Positions 12,313 through 24,830 of a stretch of 64,000 bases of DNA are shown here, one piece after another. The DNA lies in the NCBI GenBank assembly GCA_036937835.1, contig CM072876.1:9241501-9305500 (forward strand), written 5' to 3'. The translations under genes were made by a program, and so were the position numbers. The notes under the pieces are model-generated. The model was not told the DNA's origin. It saw only the letters and a program-made list of their open reading frames with translations, and searched no databases. How positions within the stretch are numbered: the stretch's first letter is position 1; every line of letters starts with the position of its first letter. Source of the stretch: Pampus argenteus. Lineage: Eukaryota; Chordata; Actinopteri; Scombriformes; Stromateidae.

Positions 12313-12829
12313 CTATCCCACTAAGAAAAGAAAGAGCAAGAAAAATAACAGAGGTATAGACAGAGAAAGAGAGAACGTGCCACCAAATCACTTTCTCCTC
12401 TCTTTGTGTTTAGGGTTGTGGGGTTGCCGCGGGCGACCTGGTGGGGAATGTGATGCCTATTAAGGAGACGTTCCTGGGAATGCAGCTTGAACATCGCGCA
12501 GGGAACAAGAATCTAGCTGCTAATCTCTCTGTTCCTCTGAGGCGCAAGTCTTCTTGGCGCTGAAATGCATTCTGTTACCACACACACACACAAAGTTACA
12601 GTCCCAGCCAGACGACATCTTACTCACCCTCAGGGGAGATGGAGAGGTTCAGAGGGTGGTAGGGGGGAGGCTGGGGGAAAGTAGCTGCAGATTAGGGAGG
12701 TAGAGGACACCTCACACATCCTGACAGTGAAATGAGGGGAGGACAAAGGGAAGTCAGGGAGTTGGAGAGGAGAAGGGTGGGGAGGGAATGAGGAGAATGA
12801 GGGAACCAGGTGGGAGGGAAACTTTGATG

Positions 12830-12866
12830 GAGAGGAGAGGAGAGGAGAGGAGAGAGGAGAGGAGAG
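12830..12866. repeat. (GGAGA)n pentanucleotide repeat
   Basis: About seven units of GGAGA with one length variant, inside a longer purine-rich stretch. Confidence 0.9.
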
Positions 12867-14507
12867 TTTGGGTAGATATGAGCAGAGGCCACAGAGTTAG
12901 CTGGACTTCATGGTTGGTGATGGTTTCTAAGGTTGTGGGGGAGAAAGTGTAATGTCTGAGGGTGAAGGGGGTGAGGGTGGGGTTAGTGGGGCATAGAGCA
13001 GGGTTCTTGAGGGAGTGCGGAGGATCCTTGGAGTCCTGGCACCTTATGGCATGGCCTGCAGTCAAACAGATGCTGCAGGCCTTGCCAGCCTTGAGCAGAG
13101 CACAGATGAGACCATTTAGAAGCAAAGGAGGGACGTGCCTTGTCTTACCGAGCAGTGCAGGAGCATGTGTGTGTGTGTGTGTGTGTGTGTCGACCTGTCT
13201 CTCAAAGAAAAGAGAACGTGAGTTGTTTGTTTATGTTATGCTAATGCACATCAGTTGTCTTCAGTTGATTGCTCACATTTGCCTTAATGATTGAACCCAC
13301 ATTCATCTTGACTCATTTTGTCTGTTTATGGAAGAAACGGCAGAAACAAGCTTGTATAACTTGAAGGGGCTATCCGCCTGTTTTATACATCAGTTTTTGT
13401 ATCACTTTAGTAGTTTACGAGCCATTTTAAGTTATTATTAGCAGTGTTATTGTCATTACATGGATGTAACTAGCAAGCAAGAAGATGACATCCTCATTCT
13501 TAAACTGTAGACTGTACCAATTTTGACCATTTTTTATTTTATTTGAACATTTCTCTTGTGAGATCCTAAATTTTAAGAGTATTCCTTTAACAAACATGAA
13601 AATACGAAAAGATATAAAGAAATAAGAGCGATCACATCGATCTAACACTCTCCGAGGAAGGTAGACAGGTAAGAAAAAAAAAGAAATATGCCTGTGTTTT
13701 GGAAAACTACTGACTCTAGTGGGTGGAAGCATGAAGTAAGTGGAAGAAGAGTAGCGCCAACTCGCTCCTCGCTGTCTATTCTCTCTCCTCCATCTCTATT
13801 TTTTCAAGTGTAAGTGATAATATCCTCCCTTTTTCTACCTCTCACCAGCTTGAGTGATTTGCTAAGGTGGTGTGTTCATATGTGTGTATGTGTACGTGTG
13901 TGTGTGTGTATGTGTGCGTCTCATATTAGCCTTTTTCCATTAAAGCAATTTCGCCGCCCATTGTATTCCTGAAGAGGACCTGGGAAGTCACTAATGGTGC
14001 CTTGCGTCCACACTTGCGCACTCGCACACACCCCGCTGCACACACGCACATGGCAGAACATCTCTCAGCGCGTGCTATCATCACCTGTCGCCTGATTGCT
14101 GTAAAACACACACATTAGCATAGAATGAGACACATTATCACTCCTGATTATGGGACGCTAAGAGAGGAGAAAAAAAAAAGACCTTGCACCTTTTCTCCAC
14201 AATACGCGCTGCTAGTGAGATAAATGCATGTTGTCCAACATCTCTGACACTACCGAAACAGCCTGAAGACTCTACTGATGGATTTAATGGCCTCTTGTTG
14301 TCCGTGTTCATACCTGCTCAGATTTGTCGTGTCAATACTAATTCTTTTTAATTCGGATGATGCGGTAATCCGGCTGCCACCATCAAAACATGAGCTGTAT
14401 GTTTTCCAGGTGTTTTGAAAGTAGAGTGAAAAGAGCCTGGCTTGTGAGGATTTCAATAGCTTACTACTTATTTTAGTGGGATCAAATCTAAGTAGGGACA
14501 GAGCAGA

Positions 14508-14508
<1 letters not shown>

Positions 14509-14549
<41 letters not shown>
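14509..14549. repeat. (AC)n microsatellite
   Basis: Pure run of about 20 AC units after GCAGAG. Confidence 0.95.
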
Positions 14550-14550
<1 letters not shown>

Positions 14551-15009
14551 TATCCACCATGAAAGAGGTGACGGTGCATGTTAAGCAAGTGGCCTCCTCT
14601 TCCCTGTCCTGATGAGTACAGGAAGTGTCTGCCGTGTACAGCGGAGGCAGCGGACACTTGTTTGGGTCGAGGGTCACCCCTTTCTACTCTTTGCACTGTT
14701 TTCTTAAGTCTCCGTTTCCTGATGAGGTCTCGCCACTTTTAAAAGCTCTCACTCATGTCAGGGGTGGAGGAGGAACCATAGGAAGGAGGGAAGATGCTGT
14801 CATTAATGAGTTTTAACTATTTTTCTTTGTCTTTCTGTTTTGTTTTTTTTTGTTGTTTTTTTTTAACCAACAGCCTGGAAGCTGGAGGAAGAGCATGTCT
14901 GGATCCCTAAATAGCCTGGCAGGGTCACGAGGTGATGGGTGGAAGAGACTTTAAGCTAAGATGGGAATTCCCTTGCATGGTGTAGTTCATGGTCTGTTGG
15001 GAAAACAGA

Positions 15010-15361
15010 AAAGGAATAGTTCAACTTTTTGGGAAATACACTTTTTTTGCTTACTTACTGAGAACTATATGAAGATCGGTACTACTGTCATACTTGTTTG
15101 CTTAATATTTAGCTACAGCCAGGAGCTGGTATAGTATAAAGACTGGAAACAGTGGTAAACAGCTCTGCCTAAATGAAATATAATATGCCTAAATACACCT
15201 CTAAAACTCAGTAATTAACATGTTACATCTTGTTTGTTTTATATTAAACCAAAATAAACCCATAATAAATAAAATATGATAAGTAGTGATTGAGTTTGTG
15301 CATCAATCTTCTCATCTAACTATCAGCAAGAAACCAAAAAAAATATCCGAGTGCTCCTTTA
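15010..15361. mobile_element. Foldback MITE of a common percomorph family
   Basis: The left end reads AAGGAATAGTTCAAC, then TTTTTGGGAAATACAC; the middle has GCTACAGCCAG, CAGGAGCTGG, ATAAAGACTGGAAACAG and ACTCAGTAATTAACATGTTA; the right side has ATCAATCTTCTCATCTAACT and CAGCAAGAAAC. These are the hallmark words of a non-autonomous DNA transposon, very frequent in spiny-rayed fishes, whose two halves are inverted copies. The right outer end (reverse complement begins AAAGGAGCAC) is more diverged than the left. There is no open frame; a transposase would act in trans. Boundaries are good to a few bases. Confidence 0.75.
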
Positions 15362-15703
15362 AGCTTGCAGCGATAGTATAGATAGAACTTTTTTTTTAAA
15401 ATGCAGCTGGGATGGGCAAAGAACATGTTTTTAAAAGAGATTTTAAAAAGCAAGAGAGAAAATGAAAAAGAGTGAGTTTAGATTTCCTTGTCACTTAATA
15501 ACTTCATTTGCCCACCTGCACACATACACATTCACACAGAGGTCTGTGATAATGACATAATTGTCCCGGATCACACAGCCATGCAAATAGGGAAGATGGC
15601 TTGTGTTGCCATCCGTAGGTCTCTGCCATCTATTTCCATTATTCTAATGCACTGCTACTGATGACCTGCTCTCACACAATTAACAGTCAGTGAGTGAGTG
15701 AGC

Positions 15704-15704
<1 letters not shown>

Positions 15705-15793
<89 letters not shown>
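15705..15793. repeat. (AG)n microsatellite, about 89 bases
   Basis: Near-perfect AG repeat with one AAAG interruption near 15762. It is the longest simple repeat in the window and produces a false S/L repeat frame on the minus strand. Confidence 0.97.
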
Positions 15794-15796
<3 letters not shown>

Positions 15797-16068
15797 TGTG
15801 GTATTTGAGAAAAGCATTTTCTGCCCTCATTTTCCTAAACTGATCTTCTGGCCTTTTAAAATAAATGGTGTACCAGCTGTAACAGTCTAACATATGGTAA
15901 CATTATTTTTGTTTGCCTTTCATCATCTCTTCATCCATCCCTGAGGGCAGAGTCAGAGCTTGTTGAACTTAGTAGAAAGAAATAAAACTGTGGAAATATT
16001 TCTCACTTCCCATCCACACTTTCCAGATCATTCTCTCATATTCTTGTCTCTTGATGCTGCCTTATTTT

Positions 16069-16107
<39 letters not shown>

Positions 16108-16112
16108 GGAGA
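16069..16112. repeat. Compound (GT)n(GA)n microsatellite
   Basis: About 12 GT units pass directly into a GA run ending GGGAGAAAG. Confidence 0.93.
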
Positions 16113-17875
16113 AAGAGAGATCTTGAGAGAATGGGCTGTTGATTCTGGTCTGTTCCTTGGCTCCCCGTCTCATGGTCTTGGCCCAGGTCTGATCCCTGTG
16201 ATTGGATCGGGGGGCTTTTGTGGTGGCTGATGGGACAGAATTAAGCCAAGTGGCACACACTGAGCACGCTCCATGGCGGGCAGATGGACGGAAAGTGAAA
16301 GAGCTGTGATTTCTCATTGTGTCCCGCCGTCTTTTGGGGTGTGTGTGATGCCCCCAGAGCACATCCTCCATCCAAGAGCTCTATTCTCCAATCAGTGGCC
16401 ACCGCTTCCTGGGTCCAGAGACACGCCTCTCCAAGATTTCATCTCTGTATCAGACCACAACTGGGTTGTAAGCAGCTTACAGAAGAATAATGCAGGGCAA
16501 GATAGAGCTGCTCAGTCTTTGTTTAAGGCTCTGTCACAACTGTGCAATACACTGACTTTTTTCACATTGTTTCAAGAAAGTAATTGAATATTCCTGATGT
16601 TTCACCCACAAAAGCTTTCAGTGAAATTGATAAATAAACACGTGATTTTCTTTAAAAAATGATGCACAGCAGTTAATTCTTAAATTATAGTTTTGTTATG
16701 TATGTGAAGTCACTGGATCAGTGCGCTCACAGTTGTGTCCAGCTGTTGACAATGAGCTTGTATGCTCAAGAGATTTGGGAAGTAAACAGATGCCCCAAAT
16801 GTCTGTTTAAACATATTCCAAACCCGATTAAAAAGATATAAAGGGGTTAAATGACTGAGGCAATAGAAGTTCACACAGATCATATCTAACCTCTTACCTA
16901 CGGAGCCATCCCCATGTGCCCTAACCACACAGCTTAGCCTCAATGGGATTTACACCACAAGTGTGTATAATAGTTATTTGAGCTACTGGTTTCCTGTGCA
17001 TACATATGCAAGTGTGTTTGCCGATTATAGCAGATTACTTACACCCATGTAAAAACAGGAATTAGTTCCCAATAAGAACTGCTTAAAGGGCCTAAAAATG
17101 TCAAAGATAATCATTAGGCCAAGGGGAAAATCACTCGTTGTATCACGCAAACACCCTCTCTCACTATTACACGTTAAAAAGGAGTAAATACCCATACCCC
17201 GGCTTTCTCCACCCCTCCCGAAAAAAGCAAACTGAGCTGTCAGCAGCGGTGCTTAACTGCTCCTCTGATCTGGACATTAGCAAGGGGGCTTTGGAGTTTT
17301 ATTTTAAGGGGGGAATCATGTGTAAGGCCCAAAAAGCCTGTAGTTCTAGCCAGGACAGTTGGATAAAATGCTTCACACCAAGCCTGTCTTCTGTCTAGGA
17401 CGGATTGAGGCAGAACCTTTGTCTCTATCCGAGAGGTGACAACAGGGAGAGAGAGAGAGAGGAAGAAAGAGAGACCATAGGAGATAACATTGGTAGCATG
17501 GCGTCGTCAGTAAGGGTTGAGTGATCTACTTAGAACGGCGATGGCAGGCCTGGCCAGCAGAAGCCAGATAGATGCCTGAGCAGGCTGGCGGAAGACCAGA
17601 CACCCCTTTAAATCTGCTACTATGGCTAATCTCTAATCTGGAGATTTACTCGATCTGTTCCCCTCTCCCTCTGTTTCTCTCTCTGTTTCTACTTCTCCAC
17701 ATCTATAAATGGAGCAATCTGTGAGTATTTCAAAAATGCATTTATCCCCAAAATGTGTTATTAAAGACTGTCTAATTCCCTGCACACCCCTCAGCTACTC
17801 CAGGCCCAACCCCCCCCCTAACCAAGCCCCAACAACACACACTCCCAATTTTTTGCAGATGGTCACATAATGCAC

Positions 17876-17900
17876 AATCAGCCAAACAAGACGGCTGATT
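17876..17900. other. 8-bp perfect hairpin
   Basis: AATCAGCC at 17876-17883 and GGCTGATT at 17893-17900 are exact reverse complements around a 9-base loop, in low-repeat sequence. The function is unknown; it may be chance. Confidence 0.4.
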
Positions 17901-19589
17901 TTAGGGTGGAATGTTGGACTCCATTTCCCTTGGAGGGCATCCTTGGTGGACATCGCTTGCTAGAAGCCATTAGATGTTAGCTGGCTGCAGTGAGCCAGCA
18001 ACAGTCAAAACCAATCCTGAATCTTTCCTTAACTCGACCAAGCACCAGTCCAAAAACAAGGGGAGGAAGAGTTTGTCTGCCTGAAACAATGCAGTGGGAT
18101 CACAGATGCTCAGTGCCTTGAATATATTAGATGATTACCACACCTTGCAACAAATAAAGCTCTAAAAAAATTCTTTGCTCAGGTCTTGTGCAAATTGGTG
18201 GTCTTGTAAGGAGCATTGTAGCTATTTAACTGGTTTTCATGCCTCATGAAAGATGTTTCCCTTTAGTGCCAACAAAAGCACCTTTCCCTCCCGAAGCACT
18301 CAACACATGAGTCTTGAAACTTGCATGATAAGGACATGATGTATGATAATAATTAATAGGTGGCCAAAAGACTGCCTATTTAGCATGGAAATGTATGCAG
18401 CCCCCTTCTTTTTCTGTAAAGCTAAATTCTAGCATTTTCCTTATTTATTTCTTTTTTTGTCTTTCAAGTCTGAATTTATTCAATTCATTTTCATCGCCCC
18501 TCTATCAAGGATCGGCAAATGTGCACTGACACTAATGTGGCGTAGGTCAAGAGAGGAAGGGTCCCGTCTAATGTGCATCTTCTTCTGTGCTCTTCTCTTT
18601 GCTGCCGCCAAAAACAATGCATCCCTCCTCCCTTGTTCCTGCTTCCCCATACTTAGGCCCTCGCAGCAATTATGCCCAATCACAGGGCCTCAATAGGAAG
18701 CAACCAGGGCTTGTTTGTGCCTCTGCGGTCATTAAGAGGGGGGCAAAGAAAGGAATTAATGACTTAATTGAGGAGGAGAGAAAAGGGGGAAATCACACAG
18801 ACTCTGGGAGTGGAGGAGAGAGTATGAATGGGGCGCCTGGAACGCTCTTGGAGCAGGGGATTGTGGGATTGCTGAAGTGTGTCAAGATTTTGGTCATCCT
18901 CCAGAGCAGATGGCGGCTTGTCGTTCGCATACCATCTATTCTCCTCTTTGTCAACCCAGAATGGCTTCTTTTGTTCCTCCCCATTGCTTTGCTGCAAAAG
19001 TTCATGTGCGGAGAGAAGAAAAAAAAAAAACAACACAACAAAACTGAAACATTGGTCCAGTTTGCTCCAGATCAACAGTCTCAACGTCTGTCTCGCTCTC
19101 TCTCTCTCTCCCTCCTAAAGTTTTGAGCAAATCAGAAAGGATGCTGTGTCTAAAGTGTTGTGCCAGGCTTTGGCACATTGCTATTCATTCCTCTCTAATG
19201 TGGCAGGGTCCCCCCACTGCCAAGCCTCCGCTCCTGCTCCACAGACTCCTGATTACTGTGGATAAACACGTAGGAGGAGATACCCTCCTCTCCTCCATCC
19301 ACACCAACTGAGACTTGAGAGATATGCTACCTCCAGGAAATTCTGGCTTTGCTCGCTCTCGCAATTTCTCTCCCCGTCCAAGATTTCAAACTGATAAAGT
19401 GATCAGGAGGAAACTGGAAAAACAGCTTGCTAAGTATTCAGCACTGTCCACACCTCTGAAATTCTCTTCTTTGATTGTTGCATAGACAATGTGAAACGAG
19501 GACGGACGTAAGCCCCAGGGTCTACAGAGCTGATGATAGCAAGCTGAGGTGCTTTTAACAGTTTCCCTTTTTCTCTTTTCTTTCATCTG
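17901..19589. other. Low-repeat intergenic stretch
   Basis: Few simple repeats. It has the texture of constrained noncoding DNA in places (around 18,450-18,760), with overlapping open frames on both strands that look like chance. No gene is recognised. Confidence 0.4.
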
Positions 19590-19750
19590 TCATGATTCCT
19601 GGAAGCATTCCTTCTGTAAACAGTGACTGACAACAACAACTGAGGCTTATTTGGAAAATGGCTAGCACCTTTGCAGGACTGAATAATTAATGTATGCTAA
19701 TGCTAACAATGTATTAGTTATTTAAATGTGATCCTTTTAGACAACAGCAC
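19590..19750. promoter_or_regulatory. Candidate conserved noncoding element
   Basis: Repeat-free sequence with GGAATCATG-like and TGTAAACAG words, then ATAATTAATGTATGCTAATGC, a run of homeodomain/POU-type TAAT and ATGCTAAT cores. This is inferred from texture only. Confidence 0.25.
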
Positions 19751-20758
19751 TGTTTACCCCCTATTACTCTCTCTGATCGCCCACTCCAAAAGCGGAGCAC
19801 ATAAAGAGAAGAAAGCAAAGGAAGAGAGGAGAGATGAGAGTATGTGACACTAGCAGACACCAGCCAACACAACAAAGAAACACAGTGAGATTAGCATGAC
19901 AGAGAATACTAGCGCTTCACACATTAATACACAACATGAACTATAGCCATAACCCTCAGGGGCCCGATGCAATATGCATCTCCTTTACCTCCTCCTTCAG
20001 TCTTTCTCTTTTCACATCTCTGTCATTTCTTTTTTTCTTCTTCTTCTTTTTACACATCTCACTAGTCTTTTCTGTCCTACGCTTGTTTCCTCTCCTTCGC
20101 TTTCCCACCCCTCTGCTCTTTCTCAGTAGACGTCTGAAGGGCCCTTCAGCCCAGAGGAGATGGAGACTAGTCCTACCCAGGGCAGGGGCCACTGTGTGTG
20201 TGGGGTGGCACAGGAGGAGAGGAGAGAGCTCTCTGCCTGGAGCATGTAAGGATGGTTATGTGTCTGAATGTTGGGAGAGGAGGGCCTCCCATTGATAGAT
20301 TAAGGACCAGGTTGGCTGTACTTGAGGACTATGGTTCTCTATCGCAGGAGGTGAGACTGGAGAGCCGGGTCACATTAGCATGTGTTTTGTTTTCGGCTCG
20401 GCTGTCCCAGAGTCCGTTACTCAGTTACTCACCAATAACCGGGGGGGGATGTAGAGGAGCGTAAACCTAACTTCTTGTTTGCTTAGCAGTATGTACACAG
20501 CGATTCAGGCTTATGAAGACAATGTAAATCTTTCAGACTCAGACATACCATACAGTACTTTCAAAATCATGGGACTGATTAAATTATTGCTACCCCAAAT
20601 ATGTAGTGTAGTGTGTCAAGTGTCTGTAACTGAGAAACCTGGATCACCACAGTATTAAATATAATTAAGTTAAACTCTGGTTTATTTGATTTAAAAAAAA
20701 GTTACATGACAACAAATAAAATGGAAAAAAAACATTTCACTTAACAAGATGGTCAAAT

Positions 20759-20790
20759 TATATATATATATAGTTATATATATATATTTT
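20759..20790. repeat. (TA)n repeat
   Basis: Two TA runs separated by GT, about 32 bases. Confidence 0.85.
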
Positions 20791-20879
20791 AAAAGAATGC
20801 TATTACTTTAACTTCATTATAGATGCAGATGAATGAGACGAGTTGAGGTTGTGCTTAGTGGTCACGATACCCTTTTAAG

Positions 20880-21330
20880 GGTCTTTAAAACATATTTTTA
20901 CGCCAGCTCTCATCCACGAATTGCTTTCATTTGCGAGCCTGCCGTGTTAAGACTGCCTGAAGCGAGCTCCTCAAGGTGATTCAGTCTGGGAATGTCTTTG
21001 AACCTCCCTGAAGCTGCATGCACAAAAAGATCAATGCGTCTGCGAAAAAAAAACGCAAGCGTAGTTGACTTTACACCTCCCCCTTCTCTTCATCAAAGAA
21101 GGGCTTGAATTAGGTGCAATTAAGGTATTTCCGCAGCCACCATAAAAAACACATGATAGGAGAGTACAAATAATAAACCACTAATTCATACATTGTCACT
21201 CAGCGGCAAACAAGGTCAAAGATAATAAAAAATAAAAATGTACATGCCAATCACGACAACAGTAAAAAATCCCCATAAGGGGGTTCTTAAACAAAGTCAT
21301 TTAAATTCTGTAAAGCTATAGACCCCCCCT
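20880..21330. promoter_or_regulatory. Candidate conserved noncoding element
   Basis: About 450 bases with no simple repeat longer than a short A run, carrying CAATTAAGG, CCATAAAAAACACATG, AATAATAAACCACTAATTC and TCAAAGATAATAAA (TCF-, Hox- and GATA-like words). Such dense AT-core motifs in a desert beside a developmental regulator typify deeply conserved enhancers. Not aligned. Confidence 0.3.
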
Positions 21331-21599
21331 CCTCTGTTTCCCCTTTTGATAATCATATCAGTAATAGAGTCTTTTGTTTGATAATGAGAGCTGCTATTTC
21401 TGATCGGGAATAACAATACGTGGCTATTACAGTTTCATCTGTAGGGATTGAATAAATAACAATGCTTTGTGCAATATTCAGCGTCACACTAAAACACACA
21501 TCCTGTATATCTGTAATTGTGGGGGATGATGCTGAAGTGGCCTTGGCCACCTTGGTCAGGCAACATGGAGAGGAAAGCAAAGGTCTTTGGAGTTATTGT

Positions 21600-21800
21600 T
21601 ATGGGTGTAACAATGAAGTCGATTTGGAGTGTTAATCATACACTTTCACCCAGCAATAAAGTCCTGGCTGTGTTCACCCTTTGATGAGACTGTTTTGATG
21701 CTAATTGTACAGTGGAATAATAATTAAGTTAATGACATGCAGCTCTTTGCCTGCGATTTAAGAGAACATGTTTGCGGTGCTGGGGAAAAATTGGCACTCG
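21600..21800. promoter_or_regulatory. Candidate conserved noncoding element
   Basis: Repeat-free block with GCAATAAAGTCC, GATGCTAATTGTAC and AATAATAATTAAGTTAATGAC, the last containing several overlapping homeodomain cores. Confidence 0.3.
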
Positions 21801-22199
21801 TAATGAGTGACTCAGTCCTTGCTGTTTACAAAAGTTGGAGGGGTCGAGATCATACTTCACTGCGACAATTACAGTATAAACCTTGCAACAGGGACATTCA
21901 GAGAATCTCAAAGTTCATCTGAATTCCTCATAAGAGTCGACCCGCTATCGCTGCACGCTGCCACCTGTGAGAGTTAAAAAGTGAAACTGTGATAGAAAAC
22001 TGTGCAACAAATTGTCAACTTTTTTCTGCTCCCGCTGCCTGCCAGTTTTAATGACTCCAGCTGCAACTGCCAACAACACTGATTCAAATTCTGACAAAAC
22101 TGGATGATGACAAAAAAGCACATTCTTAACTCACAACACTGTGCCGATGCTTGAGATAGAATTTCTCTCCTTTGTGGGATGGATGATAATAGGTGAAAA

Positions 22200-22350
22200 C
22201 AAAGAATAGGGGTGTAAAATGCTTCAGCTGAGCATGATTACAGCTGTGGCCATCATTAGGCAGCCTCTTTAATGTAATTGATGGAGTGGATTCTCATAGC
22301 AGACCTCAATAGACTGGGCAGGGTCTCCTCGTTTATTTGGACTCATCTGC
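22200..22350. promoter_or_regulatory. Candidate conserved noncoding element
   Basis: Contains CAGCTGAGCATGATTACAGCTG (two CAGCTG E-boxes flanking GATTA), CATCATTAGG and TAATGTAATTGATGG, immediately before a (GT)n run. Confidence 0.25.
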
Positions 22351-22355
22351 ATTTG

Positions 22356-22358
<3 letters not shown>

Positions 22359-22391
<33 letters not shown>
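22359..22391. repeat. (TG)n microsatellite
   Basis: About 16 uninterrupted TG units. Confidence 0.95.
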
Positions 22392-22393
<2 letters not shown>

Positions 22394-23148
22394 ATGTGTT
22401 TATGTGTGCATGCAGGCATGAGGTAGAGCCAGAGTGTGCAATAATTATGACTTCACACTCTTCAGACACTTAGAGAAAAGAGCAAAACAAAGCACAGTAA
22501 TCAGTGTGTGTACGTGTGTGTGTATGTGTGCGTGTGTGGTTTGGTACAGTCTAAGTGCAATTGTGCAAATGTGGTCTCAGTGTCTACATGTGTTTGCACG
22601 CACATGCTTGTGTGAATGTGTGTGCAGCTACTGTGCACAAGTGAGTCCCATAAGTGTCTGTGTGTATGTGTGAGAGAGAGGGAGAGAGACTGTTTGCATT
22701 TGCTCAAGGATCCTGACCCTTCAGAAATGACACGTTTTCTCTATCTACCCCATCCTTTCCCCACACATTAGGTGCTTACAAAAGACAGAGCACTAATGCA
22801 TCATCTAATTGGCCTAGGCTCCTGCCTCTGCCTCTCCCTCCATCACTCTATTAGCTCAGTAATTACCCATATGCCTCAGCGAGGCGGGCGTCCAGATAAT
22901 GGCCGCCTCAAGGGCCCTTGAGCGCGGCAGAGAGGGGCCGCAGTCTGTCGCCGCGGGAACACAGCAAGCTCTCCAAACTATCCCAGCACCACACTGGGAA
23001 AAACACAATGGGGAAGGAGTTTGGCAACTCCCCCCCCCCCACCCTATCCCAAAAAAGAAAAAAAAAGTTATGAGTTGAGGGAGCAGAGATGCAAATTGGT
23101 GGCTGTTCAAATTGGATGTTGTCTATTTAGCTAATGTGCATTTGTGTT

Positions 23149-23221
23149 GTGCGTGCGTGTGCGTGCGTGCGTGTGCGTGCGTGTGTGTGTGTGTGTGTGC
23201 GTGCGTGTGTGTGTGTGTGTG
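23149..23221. repeat. (GT)n with GC interruptions
   Basis: A 73-base alternating purine-pyrimidine tract mixing GT and GC steps, the kind of sequence most able to adopt Z-DNA. Confidence 0.93.
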
Positions 23222-23387
23222 AATGGACAGGCTTGCTTGTAAATTTCTTTAAAAGATCAGTTGGGATTTTTTTTCACATCTATTTTAACCAAATACTCCA
23301 GCCCAGCATCCCTGCAATGTTGTCTATTTGTTCGGTGTGGGCGACTACTGCATCAGACTTTCATGCAGGAGACGTTGGGTCTTATCC

Positions 23388-23469
23388 TCATCATCATCAT
23401 CATCATCATCATCATCAATTTTATTTGTATAGCCCAAAGTCACAAACTACATTTGTCTCGGAGGGCTTA
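23388..23469 (-). mobile_element. 5'-truncated retroposon 3' end with (TGA)n tail
   Basis: Read on the minus strand it runs CTCCGAGACAAATGTAG, TTTGTGACTTTGGGC, TATACAAATAAAATTGA and then a pure (TGA)n run of about ten units. The GGGCTATACAAATAAAATTGA ending followed by a short tandem tail is a typical teleost LINE/SINE 3' terminus. Only about 50 bases plus the tail remain, so it is a dead, severely truncated copy. Confidence 0.6.
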
Positions 23470-24432
23470 TCCTGTGAGATGCCTGTAGTGTAGGTATATT
23501 ACTGGTGTTGTCCCAACAATATATCTACGTGCAACCACCAGGGCACATCTTTATGCCACATCTCAGCAAGAAAACACTCTCATAAGAGGCAATTTTGCAC
23601 AAAAAAAAAATCACTTGCTGTGTACAGTGTACTTCTATTAGAAAGGGGATGCTTCATGGCCAGTATCGACAGGAATGATTACAGCAACCAATAACTCTCA
23701 GCATACAGATAACGTCTAAGTATTTTATTAGTTGACAGATAGAAAAAAAGAGAATCTATTTTTTCAACACTCTGCCTCTCTTTCCTTCCTATCTGGAGCC
23801 CTCTCAGTCATATATTCTTAGAAAATGGAAATGATAACTCTCCAATCTTCAATCTTTAGCCTCTTAATTGAAATCACATAATCTGCCCATCCCCAAATGA
23901 CACTTCCAAAAGGAGTACAACAAAGAGCTTCTTAAATAATTCCCCATATAATATGGATTACAGAGCGCCCTCCCTCCCTTTCTCTCTCCACCTCCCACTC
24001 TTGCTCCCTCAATCTAGGATATAGTCTCATCCCTCCATCCTGCCCAAGGCAGATTTTGTGACACTCAAGCTGACCAGGCAGCATTATCTGTTTTCAGATA
24101 AATATATAAATAAAGCATGCAGTAGTAATGCTAATATATGCCTTAAGAGGGTCTAAGGCTTCAGATCTGTGGACTTAATCTGGGGTTTGGGGAGGTATCT
24201 TCCCTTGGCTGTTCAGAGATTTGTGAGATCACTGTCAGTACTGGGCCGGCTGAATTATCTTTGCGTATTGTGTTAATCTGTTGGCATGCAGATTGTGGTG
24301 GACTAAGGTTCAAGTGGGAGGGATTAGGGGAGATCTGAGCAAAGCTGATGCAGGCAGCCTTCTCAAAAACGGCCCATGCATTCAGGCCCCTCTGTGGGTT
24401 TTTGCACACTGACCAAAGGGACCACTGAAGCA

Positions 24433-24437
<5 letters not shown>

Positions 24438-24479
<42 letters not shown>
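24438..24479. repeat. (TC)n microsatellite
   Basis: About 21 uninterrupted TC units. Confidence 0.95.
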
Positions 24480-24482
<3 letters not shown>

Positions 24483-24659
24483 CACACTCACACACAAAGA
24501 TACACACAAATCGCCTTCATTCCACCCTCTCCATTCCAGATAATTCCCCTCTTAAAATGTCCCCTTAGACCAACCACTGCGAGTGCAGGACCCAAAATGC
24601 AAAAACCAGTGGCCATGCCCACTCCACAAATCCCAAAACCTTTTAGAGCTACTTGACAG

Positions 24660-24830
24660 CGAGAAATCCATCTGGAGAGGATATCCACTGTCCATTACTT
24701 AGAGACTAATGTCTCGTTTTAACTCGGCAGTATTTATTTACATCATAGCATCTAAATAAAGCACATTTTATGCCCCAAACTCACCCCAGTAATACCTTAT
24801 TAAGATGTTTCTACCAAACAGCCAGTACAC
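24660..24830. promoter_or_regulatory. Candidate conserved noncoding element
   Basis: Low-repeat block with GTATTTATTTACATCATAG, CTAAATAAAGCACATTTTATG and TACCTTATTAAG; forkhead- and Hox-like words. Texture-based inference. Confidence 0.22.

Larger units (their letters stand above)
10431..15009. other. Intergenic, microsatellite-rich, no gene seen
   Basis: Contains (AC)n at 10937-10962, 12277-12312 and 14509-14549, (GT)n at 13166-13190, and a strongly purine-rich stretch at about 12,620-12,960 including the GAGAG repeat 12830-12866. The longer open frames here translate these biased tracts and match no protein I know. Confidence 0.55.
15362..17849. other. Intergenic with (AG)n and (GT)n blocks, no gene seen
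   Basis: Contains the long (AG)n run at 15705-15793 and a compound (GT)n(GA)n at 16069-16112. Around 17,400-17,700 short purine- and pyrimidine-rich runs alternate with unique sequence. No splice-bounded open frame is recognisable. Confidence 0.5.
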
